Shown in pieces: positions 53,831 to 62,923 of a stretch of DNA of 64,000 nucleotides (position 1 is its first letter; each line of letters starts with the position of its first letter). The notes under the pieces were generated by a model. That model saw only the letters and a program-made list of their open reading frames with translations. It ran no database searches and was not told the origin of the DNA. The translations under genes and the position numbers were made by a program. The DNA is from an uncultured Spirochaetia bacterium (GTDB lineage Bacteria > Spirochaetota > Spirochaetia > SZUA-6 > Bin103): assembly GCA_958296075.1 (NCBI GenBank), contig CATQHW010000002.1:1054001-1118000 (forward strand), written 5' to 3'.

Positions 53831-54853
53831 TCAGCGATTCAGGAGCCGCGCCATGTCGCCGGCGGCGGCTGCCAGGTCGAAGCGAGGGTTCCAGCCCCAG
53901 TCGCGCCGCGCGCCGGCGTCGACCAGCACCGACGGCAGGGCGCCGAGCATGGCGATGACGTCGTCGCGCGGCTCGAACCGGTAGCGGAACCCGGGCACGA
54001 GCCGGCTGACGGCGCCGGCGATGTCCTGCGTGGAAGGCGCGAAGGCGTGCAGGTTGTACACCCGCCGGGAGAGGCGCGCCGGGTCGGCGTCGACCAGCCG
54101 CAGGATGCCTTCGATCACGTCCATCACGTAGATCGACGACACGCGCAGGTCCGGGGGGGCGGGGTAAACGAACGGCTCGGCGCGGCGGGCGGCGGCGAAG
54201 CCGTGCGAGGGGTAGGCGCTCACCGCGTCCGGCGGCGCGTACGGCGATACCACCACCGGCAGCCGCACGGCCCGAAAGTCGAGTCCGGCGGTACGCCACA
54301 GATAGGCGCCCATCCGCTCGACGGCGACCTTGGTCACCCCGTAGATGGTGGCCGGCCACTGCGGATAGTCCTCCGGCAGCGGGTCGGGAAGATCCCCGGC
54401 ATAGCGCCCCGAAACCGTCGCCTGAGGCTCCGGTCTTGGTCCGTCCCCACCTTCCCCTACGGCGTCGGCAGGACAGGTCGCTGACGCGCCCGGCCGGCCG
54501 ACTCCGTAGGTGGCGATGGTGCTGGGAAAGAAGAACCGGCTCACACCGCGCGCGGCGGCGGCGCGCAGCAGCTCGATCGAGGCGGTGGCGTTCACCCGCC
54601 AGGCGGTGGCGGGGTCGGCCTCCGATGAGAGGGTGAGCAGCGACGCCATGTGCAGGATGCACTCGGGCCGTACCTCGTCGATCAGCGCCGCCAGGCGCGC
54701 GCCGTCGGTGACGTCGGCGTGCTCGAAACGGACGCCTGCGACCGCCGCCGGTTCCCGGTCGAGCCCGGTGACCTCTTTGCCGGCCGCCTGCAGGCGCTCC
54801 ACCAGCAGGCGCGCCAAGTTGCCGGCGGCGCCGGTGACCAGATAGCGGGTCAC
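53831..54853 (-). CDS. NAD-dependent epimerase/dehydratase
   Basis: 340 residues of the extended SDR family. Nucleotide motif LVTGAAGNLARLL, catalytic Ser/Thr in FFPSTIATYG, and Tyr-Lys in TIYGVTKVAVERM. A Pro/Gly-rich insertion of about 45 residues (from GRPGASATCPADAVG to LPEDYPQWPAT) sits before the YxxxK, longer than usual for UDP-sugar epimerases. It also resembles L-threonine dehydrogenase-type members. The start overlaps the esterase stop by 4 bp, placing it in the Gld operon. Confidence 0.88.
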   Translation of the reverse strand: MTRYLVTGAAGNLARLLVERLQAAGKEVTGLDREPAAVAGVRFEHADVTDGARLAALIDEVRPECILHMASLLTLSSEADPATAWRVNATASIELLRAAAARGVSRFFFPSTIATYGVGRPGASATCPADAVGEGGDGPRPEPQATVSGRYAGDLPDPLPEDYPQWPATIYGVTKVAVERMGAYLWRTAGLDFRAVRLPVVVSPYAPPDAVSAYPSHGFAAARRAEPFVYPAPPDLRVSSIYVMDVIEGILRLVDADPARLSRRVYNLHAFAPSTQDIAGAVSRLVPGFRYRFEPRDDVIAMLGALPSVLVDAGARRDWGWNPRFDLAAAAGDMARLLNR

Positions 54854-56727
54854 GTGGCGATCGCCGTCAGGACGCCGTGGTGGCGGTCCGCGACCGGCAG
54901 CGATCCGGCCAGCTCGAGCAGGTCGGGCACGTCGAGCAGCTCCCGCATCCCGAAGCAGAACAGCGGGTACTCCGGGCCCTCCGGGGGCACGTGCGACTCG
55001 ATGAGGTCGTCCAGCGAGTAGGGCAGCCCGTCGGTGGCGACGCGGGCGAACGCGCCCGGACCGCGCGCGGCGGCGAGCAGCGCCACCACGGAAGCGACCC
55101 GGCCGCCGGCTTCCACGGAGACCGGTCCGGCGAAGCGTTCGCCCGCCCAGGCGGCCGCGGCGGCGAGCTGGGCCACCTGCAGCCCAAGGATCGGCCGGCC
55201 AATCGCCCGCAGCAGCAGCCCGTACCGGTGCGACGCGGCCAGCGCGCCGGCGCCGATCAGGTCGACGTGCAGAAACGCCCGCCCCGTCTCACGCGCGCGG
55301 GACTCGGCATCGGCGGGCGTGCCGGCCACCGGCGCGCCGATGCTCACGGTCGCGCCGGCGGCTCCGTCGGGTATGGCCAGGCGGCCGGGCAGCGGCCAGT
55401 AGCCGTCGACCTGCAGGGTGATCTCTTCGACCTGGACGCCCCGCTCGTCCCGGACCCACACCCAGCTTGCCTGCGTGGTGACGGCGGTCACGGAGCTGCC
55501 GCGGTACCGCAGCAGCGTGTCGATGTCGGCTCGGGTCGGCCGGCGCGGGCGGTCCGCCTCCCGCCGGCGGAGCTCCTGCAGGCGGCCGGCGGCCAGCGTG
55601 CCGAACGTCGCCCGCTGTGCGGGCAGCCCGACCCAGAGGTCGCGCTCGCGATACATCTCGTCCCGCCACGGCAGCTCGCGGTCGGGCGTGTCCAGGCCGA
55701 AGTGGCGGTTGAGCCAGGCATAGAACCGGCAACGATTGCCCCGGTCGTAATTGTGGCCGGGGTCGGCGCCGACGTGCAGCCCGCAGCGGTCGGCCGCGCC
55801 GAGCAGCTCGTAGACGCCGCGCGCCGCTCCATAGGTGCCGGAAACCGCCTTGTGCGGCTGGAAGCAGCATTCGTCGTACCGGTTGAAGATGAACAGCACG
55901 GGGCGCGGCGCCACCAGCGCGGACAACACGTCGTAGTCGCCGATCGCGCACAAGTCGGCCGGCAACTGTTCGGCATCACCCACGTCGGCCAGATCGCGCC
56001 GGTCGGCCGCCGGCATGTGCCCGGCGACCGGCACGCTCAAGGCGACGCGCTCGTCGAGCGCGGACAGTACGATCGTCTGCCACCCGCCGCCGGACAGCCC
56101 GGTCATCGCTACGCGCGCGGGGTCGGTCAGCTCGTGGTCGAGGACGATGTCCAGGGCGCGCTTCATGGTGAGGTAGAAGACCCCCGCGCCGGCGCGGCCG
56201 AGCAGGTCGAGGAGCTGCTGGTGGTCGTGCGGGGCCAGGTTGGTCATCTCGCCGCGGCCGAGCAGCTCCAGGCTCAGCGCCGGCAGCCCGCGCTTGGCGA
56301 GGTTCGTGCACCGCGCCTGCTTGTGCTCGACGGCGATGCCGCGCGGCTCGTGGCCGTTGACGTCGAGCACGGCCGGAGTCGAGCGGTCGCCGCCCAGGGG
56401 CGAGGTCGGCTCGTAGAGCAGCGCCGGCACCCAGACGCCGGGGTACCCCTCGAAACGGAGCTTGCGGATGCGGTACTCCGGCGCGGGATCGAGCGTGTCG
56501 CCCCAGATTACGCGCGGCGGCTCCTGCAGCAGATCGGCGGGATGGCCCCGCAGGTAGAGGTCGAGGTAGCGGGCGCGCAGCTCGGCGGCGCGGGACTCCC
56601 ACTCGGCCGCCGCGGGCGGCAGCTCCAGGCGCGGTCCGTGGCGGGCCACGTACTCGTACATGAGGCGGTTGCCCAACTCGGGCTCGGCGGCCCCGGCGAT
56701 CACCGGAGCGAGCGGAGAGGTATTCAT
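54850..56727 (-). CDS. Large alpha/beta-hydrolase (acetyl-xylan-esterase-like)
   Basis: 625 residues in two parts. The N-terminal hydrolase domain has an esterase-like start YRIRKLRFEGYPGVWVPALLYEP, the nucleophile elbow MTGLSGGGWQTIV, FIFNRYDECCF (Asp) and ADPGHNYDRGNR (His). The second half (from about residue 420) is a divergent repeat-like alpha/beta region without a catalytic Ser, with LLLRAIGRPILGLQVAQLA and VSVEAGGRVASVVALLAA. I chose the ATG at 56727; the upstream frame is intergenic. It is the first gene of the operon leading to the Gld-like ABC genes. TATCAT lies 14 nt before the ATG. Confidence 0.82.
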   Translation of the reverse strand: MNTSPLAPVIAGAAEPELGNRLMYEYVARHGPRLELPPAAAEWESRAAELRARYLDLYLRGHPADLLQEPPRVIWGDTLDPAPEYRIRKLRFEGYPGVWVPALLYEPTSPLGGDRSTPAVLDVNGHEPRGIAVEHKQARCTNLAKRGLPALSLELLGRGEMTNLAPHDHQQLLDLLGRAGAGVFYLTMKRALDIVLDHELTDPARVAMTGLSGGGWQTIVLSALDERVALSVPVAGHMPAADRRDLADVGDAEQLPADLCAIGDYDVLSALVAPRPVLFIFNRYDECCFQPHKAVSGTYGAARGVYELLGAADRCGLHVGADPGHNYDRGNRCRFYAWLNRHFGLDTPDRELPWRDEMYRERDLWVGLPAQRATFGTLAAGRLQELRRREADRPRRPTRADIDTLLRYRGSSVTAVTTQASWVWVRDERGVQVEEITLQVDGYWPLPGRLAIPDGAAGATVSIGAPVAGTPADAESRARETGRAFLHVDLIGAGALAASHRYGLLLRAIGRPILGLQVAQLAAAAAWAGERFAGPVSVEAGGRVASVVALLAAARGPGAFARVATDGLPYSLDDLIESHVPPEGPEYPLFCFGMRELLDVPDLLELAGSLPVADRHHGVLTAIAT

Positions 56728-56842
56728 GACGGTGCCGGCTGATGATAGATCATGCGGCGTCGATCCGCCGCGGTCGCCCATCGGGTGCGCCCGCCGTGGT
56801 TCATCGTTCAAGGTTGATGTAAGCTCAGGCCACTATCCTACC

Positions 56843-56850
56843 AAGGAGGT
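56843..56850 (+). promoter_or_regulatory. Strong Shine-Dalgarno of the solute-binding-protein gene
   Basis: AAGGAGGT is a near-perfect anti-16S match, 5 nt before the ATG at 56856. It contrasts with the many genes here that have none and is consistent with high-level synthesis of a binding protein. Confidence 0.85.
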
Positions 56851-56855
56851 GTCTC

Positions 56856-58577
56856 ATGAGAAAGACACTGTCGATCGGCCTCGTCGCGCCGTCCCTGCTT
56901 CTGCTCGCCGCCGCCGGCGCGCTGGCGGAGGGTCAAGGAGAAGCGGCCGAGGGTCCGATGGAGATAAGCTGGCTGGGGCTGTACAGCACCGACATCGTCG
57001 ACGACAACCCGATTCAGCAGCATCTGGAAGAGAAGTTCCCCGTCCAGTTCATCAATACCGAGGCGGACTACCGGGAAGGGGAGCAGAACGCCCTGCGGGT
57101 GGCCGCCGACGAGCACCCTGACGCGATGTACACCTGGGGCTTCAACCGACTTGAGTGGTACCTCAAGGGGGCGTTCCGATCGATCCCTCGGTCGATGATC
57201 GAGGAACACATGCCCAACTACGTGAAGTCCATGAACGAACTGGGACCCGGCGCGTGGTTCTACGGCCTGGTCCCCGGGTCGAGCGACGAGTACTATGGGA
57301 TCCCCCGCCGTGAGGATTACCAGGATGGGTGCGGCTACCTGCCGCAGATGCGGCTCGACTGGATCGAGAAGGGGACCCACGGGCTCACCCCGAGCGAACT
57401 GAACGCCGGCGCGCTCGAGGACCTGGCGCCCACGGCGGCTCCGGGCACCTACATGCGGTGGCTGGATCAGTACACCTGGGATCAGCTCGAGACGATCCTG
57501 CGCTCCTACGCCGCCGGCGACTTCGACGGCAACGGTCAGGACGACACGATCGCCTTCGGCTGGCGCGGTCAGGCGCTGATCCACTGGAGCGGCGCCGGCC
57601 TGGTATTCTACACCTACGGCGTCAATGAGGTTGACAACTACCGGGAGACCGACGGCAGCACCGTGAAGGCCGCCACCTACTCGCGCAGCAAAGCGGCGCT
57701 GCAGAAACTGCAACAGTGGTGGGGGGAGGGGCTGATGGACTCCGAGCTTCCGGCGGTGGATAACACGCTACTCACCAACAAGATCGTGCAGGGCCAGGTC
57801 GGCTCCTTCATGCGCGGCAGAGCGTGCGGTCGCAATGTGGAACTGGGGAATCGGCCGGACCTGTGCAACCAGAACGTCGAGCAGGGACCGGACCCGAATG
57901 CCAAGTGGCTGACGACGCTGATGCCGGTCTCGCCGTTCGGCGACAGCCGTTGCCGTATGGAGAACAAGGCGATGCCGCTGAACGCCTCCAGCGGTGCGTT
58001 CGTGGTCCGCCATGACGTGTCGGACGAGCAGCTGGCGTTGATCCTGCAGATATACGACTACACCAACTACGATCCGGAAGGTATGGTGATCGCCTACTAC
58101 GGCATTCCCGGCATGCACTTCAACTGGGAGGGCGAGCCGTTCGCGTCCCGGCAGCTTCCGGTCGAAGACAAGGTTCAGGGCGGCGGCATCTACTCCAGCA
58201 CGCAGGGCATCCTGTACTACAATGCCTACTCCCCGCATGAGGGTATCTTGCAGTACAACCGCGACGCCTGGTCGAACAACGACAACGAGAACTTCGGCAT
58301 GGCCGGCGGCAGGTACAACACCTCCGAGCGCGCCTATCGCGAGGATCTGTTCAATCAGACGCGCTACAACGAGCTGTGGGCGCAACGCCGGTCCGCGCTC
58401 ACTACCATTCGCGACGATTTCTTCTGGCGGGCGATTACGACCGACCTGGATATCGAAGCCGAATGGCCGGCGTACGTGGAGACGTGGATGAACGCCGGTG
58501 GCCGCGACCTGCTCGACGAGTTGGAGATGGCGCCGACCGTGGCGGACATCCGCGCCGGCCGCGCGACCCCTCCGTAG
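56856..58577 (+). CDS. Extracellular solute-binding protein of a sugar ABC transporter
   Basis: 573 residues. The signal peptide is MRKTLSIGLVAPSLLLLAAAG, with probable cleavage after ALA and the mature start near EGQGEAAEG. There is no lipobox Cys, so the protein would be free in the periplasm rather than a lipoprotein. The fold is the LplA/YtcQ type (family 1). A DFDGNGQDD loop inside looks like an EF-hand-type calcium site, common in these large binding proteins. It probably binds an oligosaccharide. The two permease genes are convergent, on the other side of a terminator hairpin. Confidence 0.9.
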   Translation: MRKTLSIGLVAPSLLLLAAAGALAEGQGEAAEGPMEISWLGLYSTDIVDDNPIQQHLEEKFPVQFINTEADYREGEQNALRVAADEHPDAMYTWGFNRLEWYLKGAFRSIPRSMIEEHMPNYVKSMNELGPGAWFYGLVPGSSDEYYGIPRREDYQDGCGYLPQMRLDWIEKGTHGLTPSELNAGALEDLAPTAAPGTYMRWLDQYTWDQLETILRSYAAGDFDGNGQDDTIAFGWRGQALIHWSGAGLVFYTYGVNEVDNYRETDGSTVKAATYSRSKAALQKLQQWWGEGLMDSELPAVDNTLLTNKIVQGQVGSFMRGRACGRNVELGNRPDLCNQNVEQGPDPNAKWLTTLMPVSPFGDSRCRMENKAMPLNASSGAFVVRHDVSDEQLALILQIYDYTNYDPEGMVIAYYGIPGMHFNWEGEPFASRQLPVEDKVQGGGIYSSTQGILYYNAYSPHEGILQYNRDAWSNNDNENFGMAGGRYNTSERAYREDLFNQTRYNELWAQRRSALTTIRDDFFWRAITTDLDIEAEWPAYVETWMNAGGRDLLDELEMAPTVADIRAGRATPP

Positions 58578-58594
58578 CTCCTCGATCCGGTTTC

Positions 58595-58619
58595 TGCAGG
58601 GGCGCCGCCGCGGCGCCCC
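58595..58619. terminator. Bidirectional terminator-like hairpin
   Basis: A perfect 11-bp inverted repeat (CAGGGGCGCCG with its complement) around a 3-nt loop lies between the binding-protein stop and the convergent permease stop. No U-run follows on either strand, so it may act through stem stability or Rho. Confidence 0.7.
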
Positions 58620-58669
58620 TGCCTCGCCGGCGTTCCCTCTCCGCGATCGGCGAGCCGTCCGCGCGCTCG

Positions 58670-59584
58670 TTACCCCTTCAGCGATCCCAGCATGACGCCC
58701 TTCACGAAGTACTTCTGAATGAAGGGATAGAACAGGATGATCGGCCCGATGGTGACCAGCACGGTGGCGGCCTGAATCGATTCAGGCGGTATGCGCGCCA
58801 AGCCCAGTTCGCCCATGTCTTCCAGCATGCGCGCCATGAAGTTGTCGACCTGATCGACCAGCCGCGACCGGTAGAGGATCTCGCGCACCAGCATCTGCAG
58901 GACCTGCAGGTCCTTCTTGGGGGCGTAGATCATCGCGTCGAACCAGGCGTTCCAGTGGCTGACCGCGTTCCACAGGGCGATCACGGCGATCACCGGCTTG
59001 GACAGCGGCACCATGATACGGAACAGCACTCGCCAGTAGCCGGCGCCGTCGATCACCGCCGAGTCCTCCATCGCCTGATCGATGGTCATCAGGAAGTTGC
59101 GGGCTATGATGATGTGGAAGACCTGAATCGCCAGCGGCAGGATCAGCACCAGGCGGGTGTTGATCAACCCCAGGCTGCGGATCAGAAGGTAGGTGGGGAT
59201 CAACCCGCCGGAGAAGAACAACGTCATGAGATAAACTGCGGTGATCGATGCGCGGAACGGCAGGTTGCGCTTCGATAGCGCATACGCGCCCGACAAGGTT
59301 ATGAGCAGCGTGGCCAGGGTTCCGAATACCGTGCGGAAGATGGTGTTGAAGTACGCCAAGCCGACGTTCTCTTCCTGGAACACGTAGTACCACGGCTCCA
59401 GGTGCCAGTCGCTGATCCAGATGTGCAGACCCAGCCGATACAGATCGCCGGGCGATGAGAACGCCTGCAGGATGATCGTCCAGAACGGGTACACGAACGT
59501 GATCGACAGGATCAACAGAAAGGCAAGGTTGCCGGCGTCGAACAGGCGACTGCCGATCGTCTCCCTGCCTCTGACGACCGCCAT
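58670..59584 (-). CDS. Sugar ABC transporter permease (MalG/YtcP type)
   Basis: 304 residues, six membrane spans. N-terminal FLLILSITFVYPFWTIILQAF is typical. The conserved cytoplasmic EAA loop reads EDSAVIDGAGYWRVLFRIMVPLS. It ends FYPFIQKYFVKGVMLGSLKG, the signature C-terminus of YtcP/LplC-like permeases. It follows the LplB-like gene by 9 bp. Confidence 0.93.
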   Translation of the reverse strand: MAVVRGRETIGSRLFDAGNLAFLLILSITFVYPFWTIILQAFSSPGDLYRLGLHIWISDWHLEPWYYVFQEENVGLAYFNTIFRTVFGTLATLLITLSGAYALSKRNLPFRASITAVYLMTLFFSGGLIPTYLLIRSLGLINTRLVLILPLAIQVFHIIIARNFLMTIDQAMEDSAVIDGAGYWRVLFRIMVPLSKPVIAVIALWNAVSHWNAWFDAMIYAPKKDLQVLQMLVREILYRSRLVDQVDNFMARMLEDMGELGLARIPPESIQAATVLVTIGPIILFYPFIQKYFVKGVMLGSLKG

Positions 59585-59593
59585 TCCCGCGCC

Positions 59594-60562
59594 TTACCAG
59601 AGCCCGTATTCGCTGCGGCGTCGGACCGCCTCGTTGACGCCCAGCACGATGATCAGGCCGGCGACGTTCCTGAACAGGCCCACGGCCGCCGTGTAGCCGT
59701 ACTGTCCTTCGACGATGCCGGACCGGTAGATGTAGGTGTCGATCACGTCGGCGACCGAGTACACCAGCGCGTTGTAGAGGTTGAAGATCTGATCGAATCC
59801 CTCGTCCAGCACCTTGGAGACCTGCAGCAGCAGCAGGATCACGATCACCGGCACCATCGCTGGAATGGTGATGCGCACCGCCTTGGCGAAGCGTCCGGCG
59901 CCGTCGATCTCCGCGCTCTCATAGAGCTCGGGGTCGACCGACGAAAGCGCCGCCAGGAAGACGATCGTCCCCCAACCCACGCTCTGCCAGATGCCGGTCA
60001 CCACCAGCAGCCCGCGAAAGGTGGGCACGTTGGTCAGCCAGGCGACCGGCTCCAATCCGACCAGGTCGAACAGATAGCCGATGATGCCGCGCTGCGGGGA
60101 GAGCACCTCTCTGAAGATGCCGCCAAGCACCACCCACGACATGAAGTGCGGCAGGTAGCTGATCGACTGGACCGTCCGTTTGTAGACCGCGCTGCGTACC
60201 TCGTTGAGGAGCAGCGCCAGAATTACCGGGGCCGGAAAGGCGAAGGCGATGCGCAGCACGCTCAGCCAGAAGGTGTTCCACACCACTCGCAAGAAGAACG
60301 GATCGGTGGTGAGGCGCTTGAAGTGGGCGAAGTCGTTCCACGGGCTGCCCAATATGCCCTTGGTGACGTTAAAGTCCTTGAACGCGATCAGCGCGCCGTA
60401 GATCGGCACGTACTTGAACAGGATGAGCAGTCCCAGGGAGAGCGACAGCAACACGTAGAACGACCGCATCCGCACGAAGCGACGGATGGTCTGCCGGCGC
60501 AGGATGACTTTGTAGCGTCCGGCCAGGTTCCGTGGCGCTTCGGCCGGCGTAAGGGAGCTCAT
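59594..60562 (-). CDS. Sugar ABC transporter permease (LplB/YteP type)
   Basis: 322 residues, six spans. FYVLLSLSLGLLILFKYVPIYGALIAFKDF is the LplB-type start. The EAA loop is ESAEIDGAGRFAKAVRITIPAMVPV, and VIDTYIYRSGI with EAVRRRSEYGLW ends the chain. The ATG at 60562 overlaps the stop of the P-loop-like gene as ATGA. The longer frame upstream lies inside that gene. No ATPase gene is nearby; LplB systems usually borrow a shared MsmK-like ATPase. Confidence 0.93.
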   Translation of the reverse strand: MSSLTPAEAPRNLAGRYKVILRRQTIRRFVRMRSFYVLLSLSLGLLILFKYVPIYGALIAFKDFNVTKGILGSPWNDFAHFKRLTTDPFFLRVVWNTFWLSVLRIAFAFPAPVILALLLNEVRSAVYKRTVQSISYLPHFMSWVVLGGIFREVLSPQRGIIGYLFDLVGLEPVAWLTNVPTFRGLLVVTGIWQSVGWGTIVFLAALSSVDPELYESAEIDGAGRFAKAVRITIPAMVPVIVILLLLQVSKVLDEGFDQIFNLYNALVYSVADVIDTYIYRSGIVEGQYGYTAAVGLFRNVAGLIIVLGVNEAVRRRSEYGLW

Positions 60563-61236
60563 CGCGCGGAGGTGGCCGCTCTCCTGGCCCGGTCCCGATC
60601 GGTCAGAAACGGCTCCAGCCCCTCGGCGAGCAGGCGTGTCGACTCGCCGACGGTCGCGTCGCCGGTATCGATCACCAGCTTGTTGGCGATCTTCGATGCG
60701 GCGAAGGCGGCGGCAAATCGGTCCAGTACCAACTCCACGTCGGTCTCCGGCACCACCGGCCGCCGGTGCGGATGCTCGCGCATCCGTTGGCGGATCATCG
60801 CGGGCGGCGCCTTGACGTGGACCAGCACCGTTTCCGGTGCCAAAGCGGTGACCCGCTGCTCGATCTTTGCCGAGTGCCGCGCCCGGTCTCCGGGCTCGCC
60901 CGGACGGCCGTAGCCGTAGTAGAGGTCGGCGTAGATCGTGTCCTCGAGGTGGAAGCCGACGATGATCTGATCCTCCGGAGCGTCCCGTTCGGCGACCGTG
61001 TGGTAGTAGAGGTTGTGCCGCTGCCACGCCTCCTTCTGCCGGGTGCTCAACGCCAGGTACCGGTCGGCTTCATCTTCGGTGATCCGGTCGGGGTGGTGGA
61101 TCACCGTGTACGGAATCTTCCAGTGGTCGTGGATCGAGCCCAGATCGATGCCCAGATGCTCGCGCGCATGGTCGTGGAAGGCGACGGCAAGAGTCGTGGT
61201 GCCCGTGTACTCGCACCCGACCAGGATCAGCTTCAT
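60559..61236 (-). CDS. P-loop-like protein with altered Walker A (GxEYxGTTTL)
   Basis: 225 residues. The N-terminal strand and loop are LILVGCEYTGTTTLAVAFHD, where the Walker A lysine is replaced by Thr. GFHLEDTIYADLYYG and a phosphotransferase-like RMREHPHRRPVVPETDVELV follow, with VLVHVKAPP as the usual beta-strand. It is a paralogue of 29999-30721, which keeps the Lys. It is the first gene of an operon with both sugar permeases, linked by ATGA overlap. It may bind a nucleotide or sugar phosphate without normal hydrolysis, which is inference. A GAGGA Shine-Dalgarno precedes the ATG. Confidence 0.65.
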   Translation of the reverse strand: MKLILVGCEYTGTTTLAVAFHDHAREHLGIDLGSIHDHWKIPYTVIHHPDRITEDEADRYLALSTRQKEAWQRHNLYYHTVAERDAPEDQIIVGFHLEDTIYADLYYGYGRPGEPGDRARHSAKIEQRVTALAPETVLVHVKAPPAMIRQRMREHPHRRPVVPETDVELVLDRFAAAFAASKIANKLVIDTGDATVGESTRLLAEGLEPFLTDRDRARRAATSAR

Positions 61237-61311
61237 GACGTCTTCCTCACCGCGGCGTCCCCATGCAGCATAGCCGCTTGACGCCGCCGGCGCATCGTCC
61301 CGGAGATCGGC

Positions 61312-62850
61312 CTACGGCAGATCGTCCCCGACCGTAAGGCGGATGACGACGTCGTGCCGGAACGGGGCGAGTTCGATGCGCGTGGCCGGGCCGCCCTGGA
61401 GACCTGCGAGCGCGGCGGTGCTGCCGGTGGTCGGGTCGAACGCGCCGGCGGCAAGCGGCGCCTCGGGCAGGTCCAGCACCAGCGCGCCGCCGATCGGCGT
61501 CCCCGCCTCGCCCGGTCCGGTCTCGTCCGGTCCGGTCTCGTCCGGGGCCGACTCCGCGCTCGGATCGTCGAGATCGCGAACGCCGCGATACTCGCGCGCG
61601 TCGGCGACGTAGAACGAGTAATCCGCGCCGGGGGTGCCGAACGCGACCGCGACCGTGCCGGGCGGCCAGGAACGCAGCGCTTCCGGCAGGGGGCGGCCGC
61701 GGATCAGATCAAGGCCGTGCACGTAGGTCGACAGATGCCGGAACCAGGACCGCAGATGCGACTGCGCATCCGGCGTGCCCTCCTCCAGGAACGGCTGAAT
61801 CGAGAAGTCGATCACGTCATAGTGGGCGCCGCACAGCAGGGCGACCCAGGCGCGCTTGCGATGGACGGTCCAGCCGTCCGGGTCGCGGTACTGGCTGGCG
61901 ACGTTGTCCTCGTCGTGATTGAGCGGCTTGGACTCGCGGCAGGCGGCCAGGGTCATGTCCCGGAACGCCGGCAGCCGGAGCTGCTTGCTCATGAAGGCGC
62001 CCAGGTGGTAGTCGGCGCCGCGCAGCCGCGTCGCCGGCAGCGGATGGACGTTGACCACGTCGTAGTCCATCGCGTCGTAGCTGCGGTCGAGCGTCTGCAG
62101 GAACGGTTTGTCTACGAACGCATCCTGTCCGGCGATCAGGTGCCGCCGGGGACCCGGGTGGTCGGCGGCGCGCACGACCTGAATCAGCGCGTCCAGCCAG
62201 TCGTTCACCTCGCTCACCGCCGGACCCTCGGAGGCGGAGGCGTGTCCGCCCGGTTCGTTGCAGATCTCGTAGATCACGTTGTCGTACCGGCGGGTCTCCG
62301 TGACGATGCGGCGCACGTGCGCGCGCTGCCGCTCGAACAGCGCCGGGTGGCGCATGCTCAGGTAGTCGGGGGCGGGGCAGGGCGGCAGCCCGTTGACGCT
62401 GTTGTCGGCGTGCAGGGGGTTCAGCCGCCATACCGGATCGCCGTAGGTGTTGCTGAGCAGCACCACCTCGACCACCACGCCCAGGTCGCCGGCCGCGCCG
62501 ATGAAGCGGTGCAGGCGCTCGTAGAACTCCGCGTCGTCGCGATCGAGGTCGAAGCGAGGCTCGCCGTCCAGCGCGAAGCCGGGACCGGTGCGCGCGAACG
62601 GGGCGACGTAGTCCGGGCTGGACGGTTTGCAGGTGGAGGCCGGGTTGATGGGGGTCTGCAGCTCGCGGAACAGCGTGAAGAGCCGCGTCAGCGTCATGCC
62701 GTTAGTGGCGGCGTCGCGCAGGTAGCGTTCGAACCGGAACGGGCGGTTGAGCACGGCGCCGTAGTGCTCGGTGGCGGTCAGCAGGACGAGCGGGCGGCCG
62801 CGGTGTTCGAACAGCCGGGGATTGTCGGGATGGATGCGAATCGGCGCCAT
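61312..62850 (-). CDS. Glycoside-hydrolase-like TIM barrel enzyme
   Basis: 512 residues. PIRIHPDNPRLFEHRGRPLVLL opens a DUF4038/GH-A-like barrel. Likely acid/base strand: NVIYEICNEPGG (Asn-Glu, as in clan GH-A). A second acidic candidate is in SKPLNHDEDN. A C-terminal beta-sandwich is joined by a short Asp/Glu/Gly tandem repeat (DETGP) near 61510-61545. No signal peptide from the ATG at 62850, so a cytoplasmic oligosaccharide hydrolase is likely. TATGCT lies 9 nt before that ATG. Confidence 0.75.
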   Translation of the reverse strand: MAPIRIHPDNPRLFEHRGRPLVLLTATEHYGAVLNRPFRFERYLRDAATNGMTLTRLFTLFRELQTPINPASTCKPSSPDYVAPFARTGPGFALDGEPRFDLDRDDAEFYERLHRFIGAAGDLGVVVEVVLLSNTYGDPVWRLNPLHADNSVNGLPPCPAPDYLSMRHPALFERQRAHVRRIVTETRRYDNVIYEICNEPGGHASASEGPAVSEVNDWLDALIQVVRAADHPGPRRHLIAGQDAFVDKPFLQTLDRSYDAMDYDVVNVHPLPATRLRGADYHLGAFMSKQLRLPAFRDMTLAACRESKPLNHDEDNVASQYRDPDGWTVHRKRAWVALLCGAHYDVIDFSIQPFLEEGTPDAQSHLRSWFRHLSTYVHGLDLIRGRPLPEALRSWPPGTVAVAFGTPGADYSFYVADAREYRGVRDLDDPSAESAPDETGPDETGPGEAGTPIGGALVLDLPEAPLAAGAFDPTTGSTAALAGLQGGPATRIELAPFRHDVVIRLTVGDDLP

Positions 62851-62909
62851 GGCCGATGCAGCATAGCGCACCCGCTCCGGCGGCGAACGCGGCGGGCCGC
62901 GCGCGTCCA

Positions 62910-62915
62910 TATACT
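62910..62915 (+). promoter_or_regulatory. -10 element placed for a leaderless transcript (RNA methyltransferase gene)
   Basis: TATACT ends 8 nt before the ATG at 62924. The only GGAG touches the ATG directly and cannot work as a Shine-Dalgarno. Confidence 0.45.
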
Positions 62916-62923
62916 TGACGGAG

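Noticed and set aside
54877..56742. 621-residue plus-strand frame
   Set aside because: Exact antisense shadow of the large esterase; no motif, no start signal.
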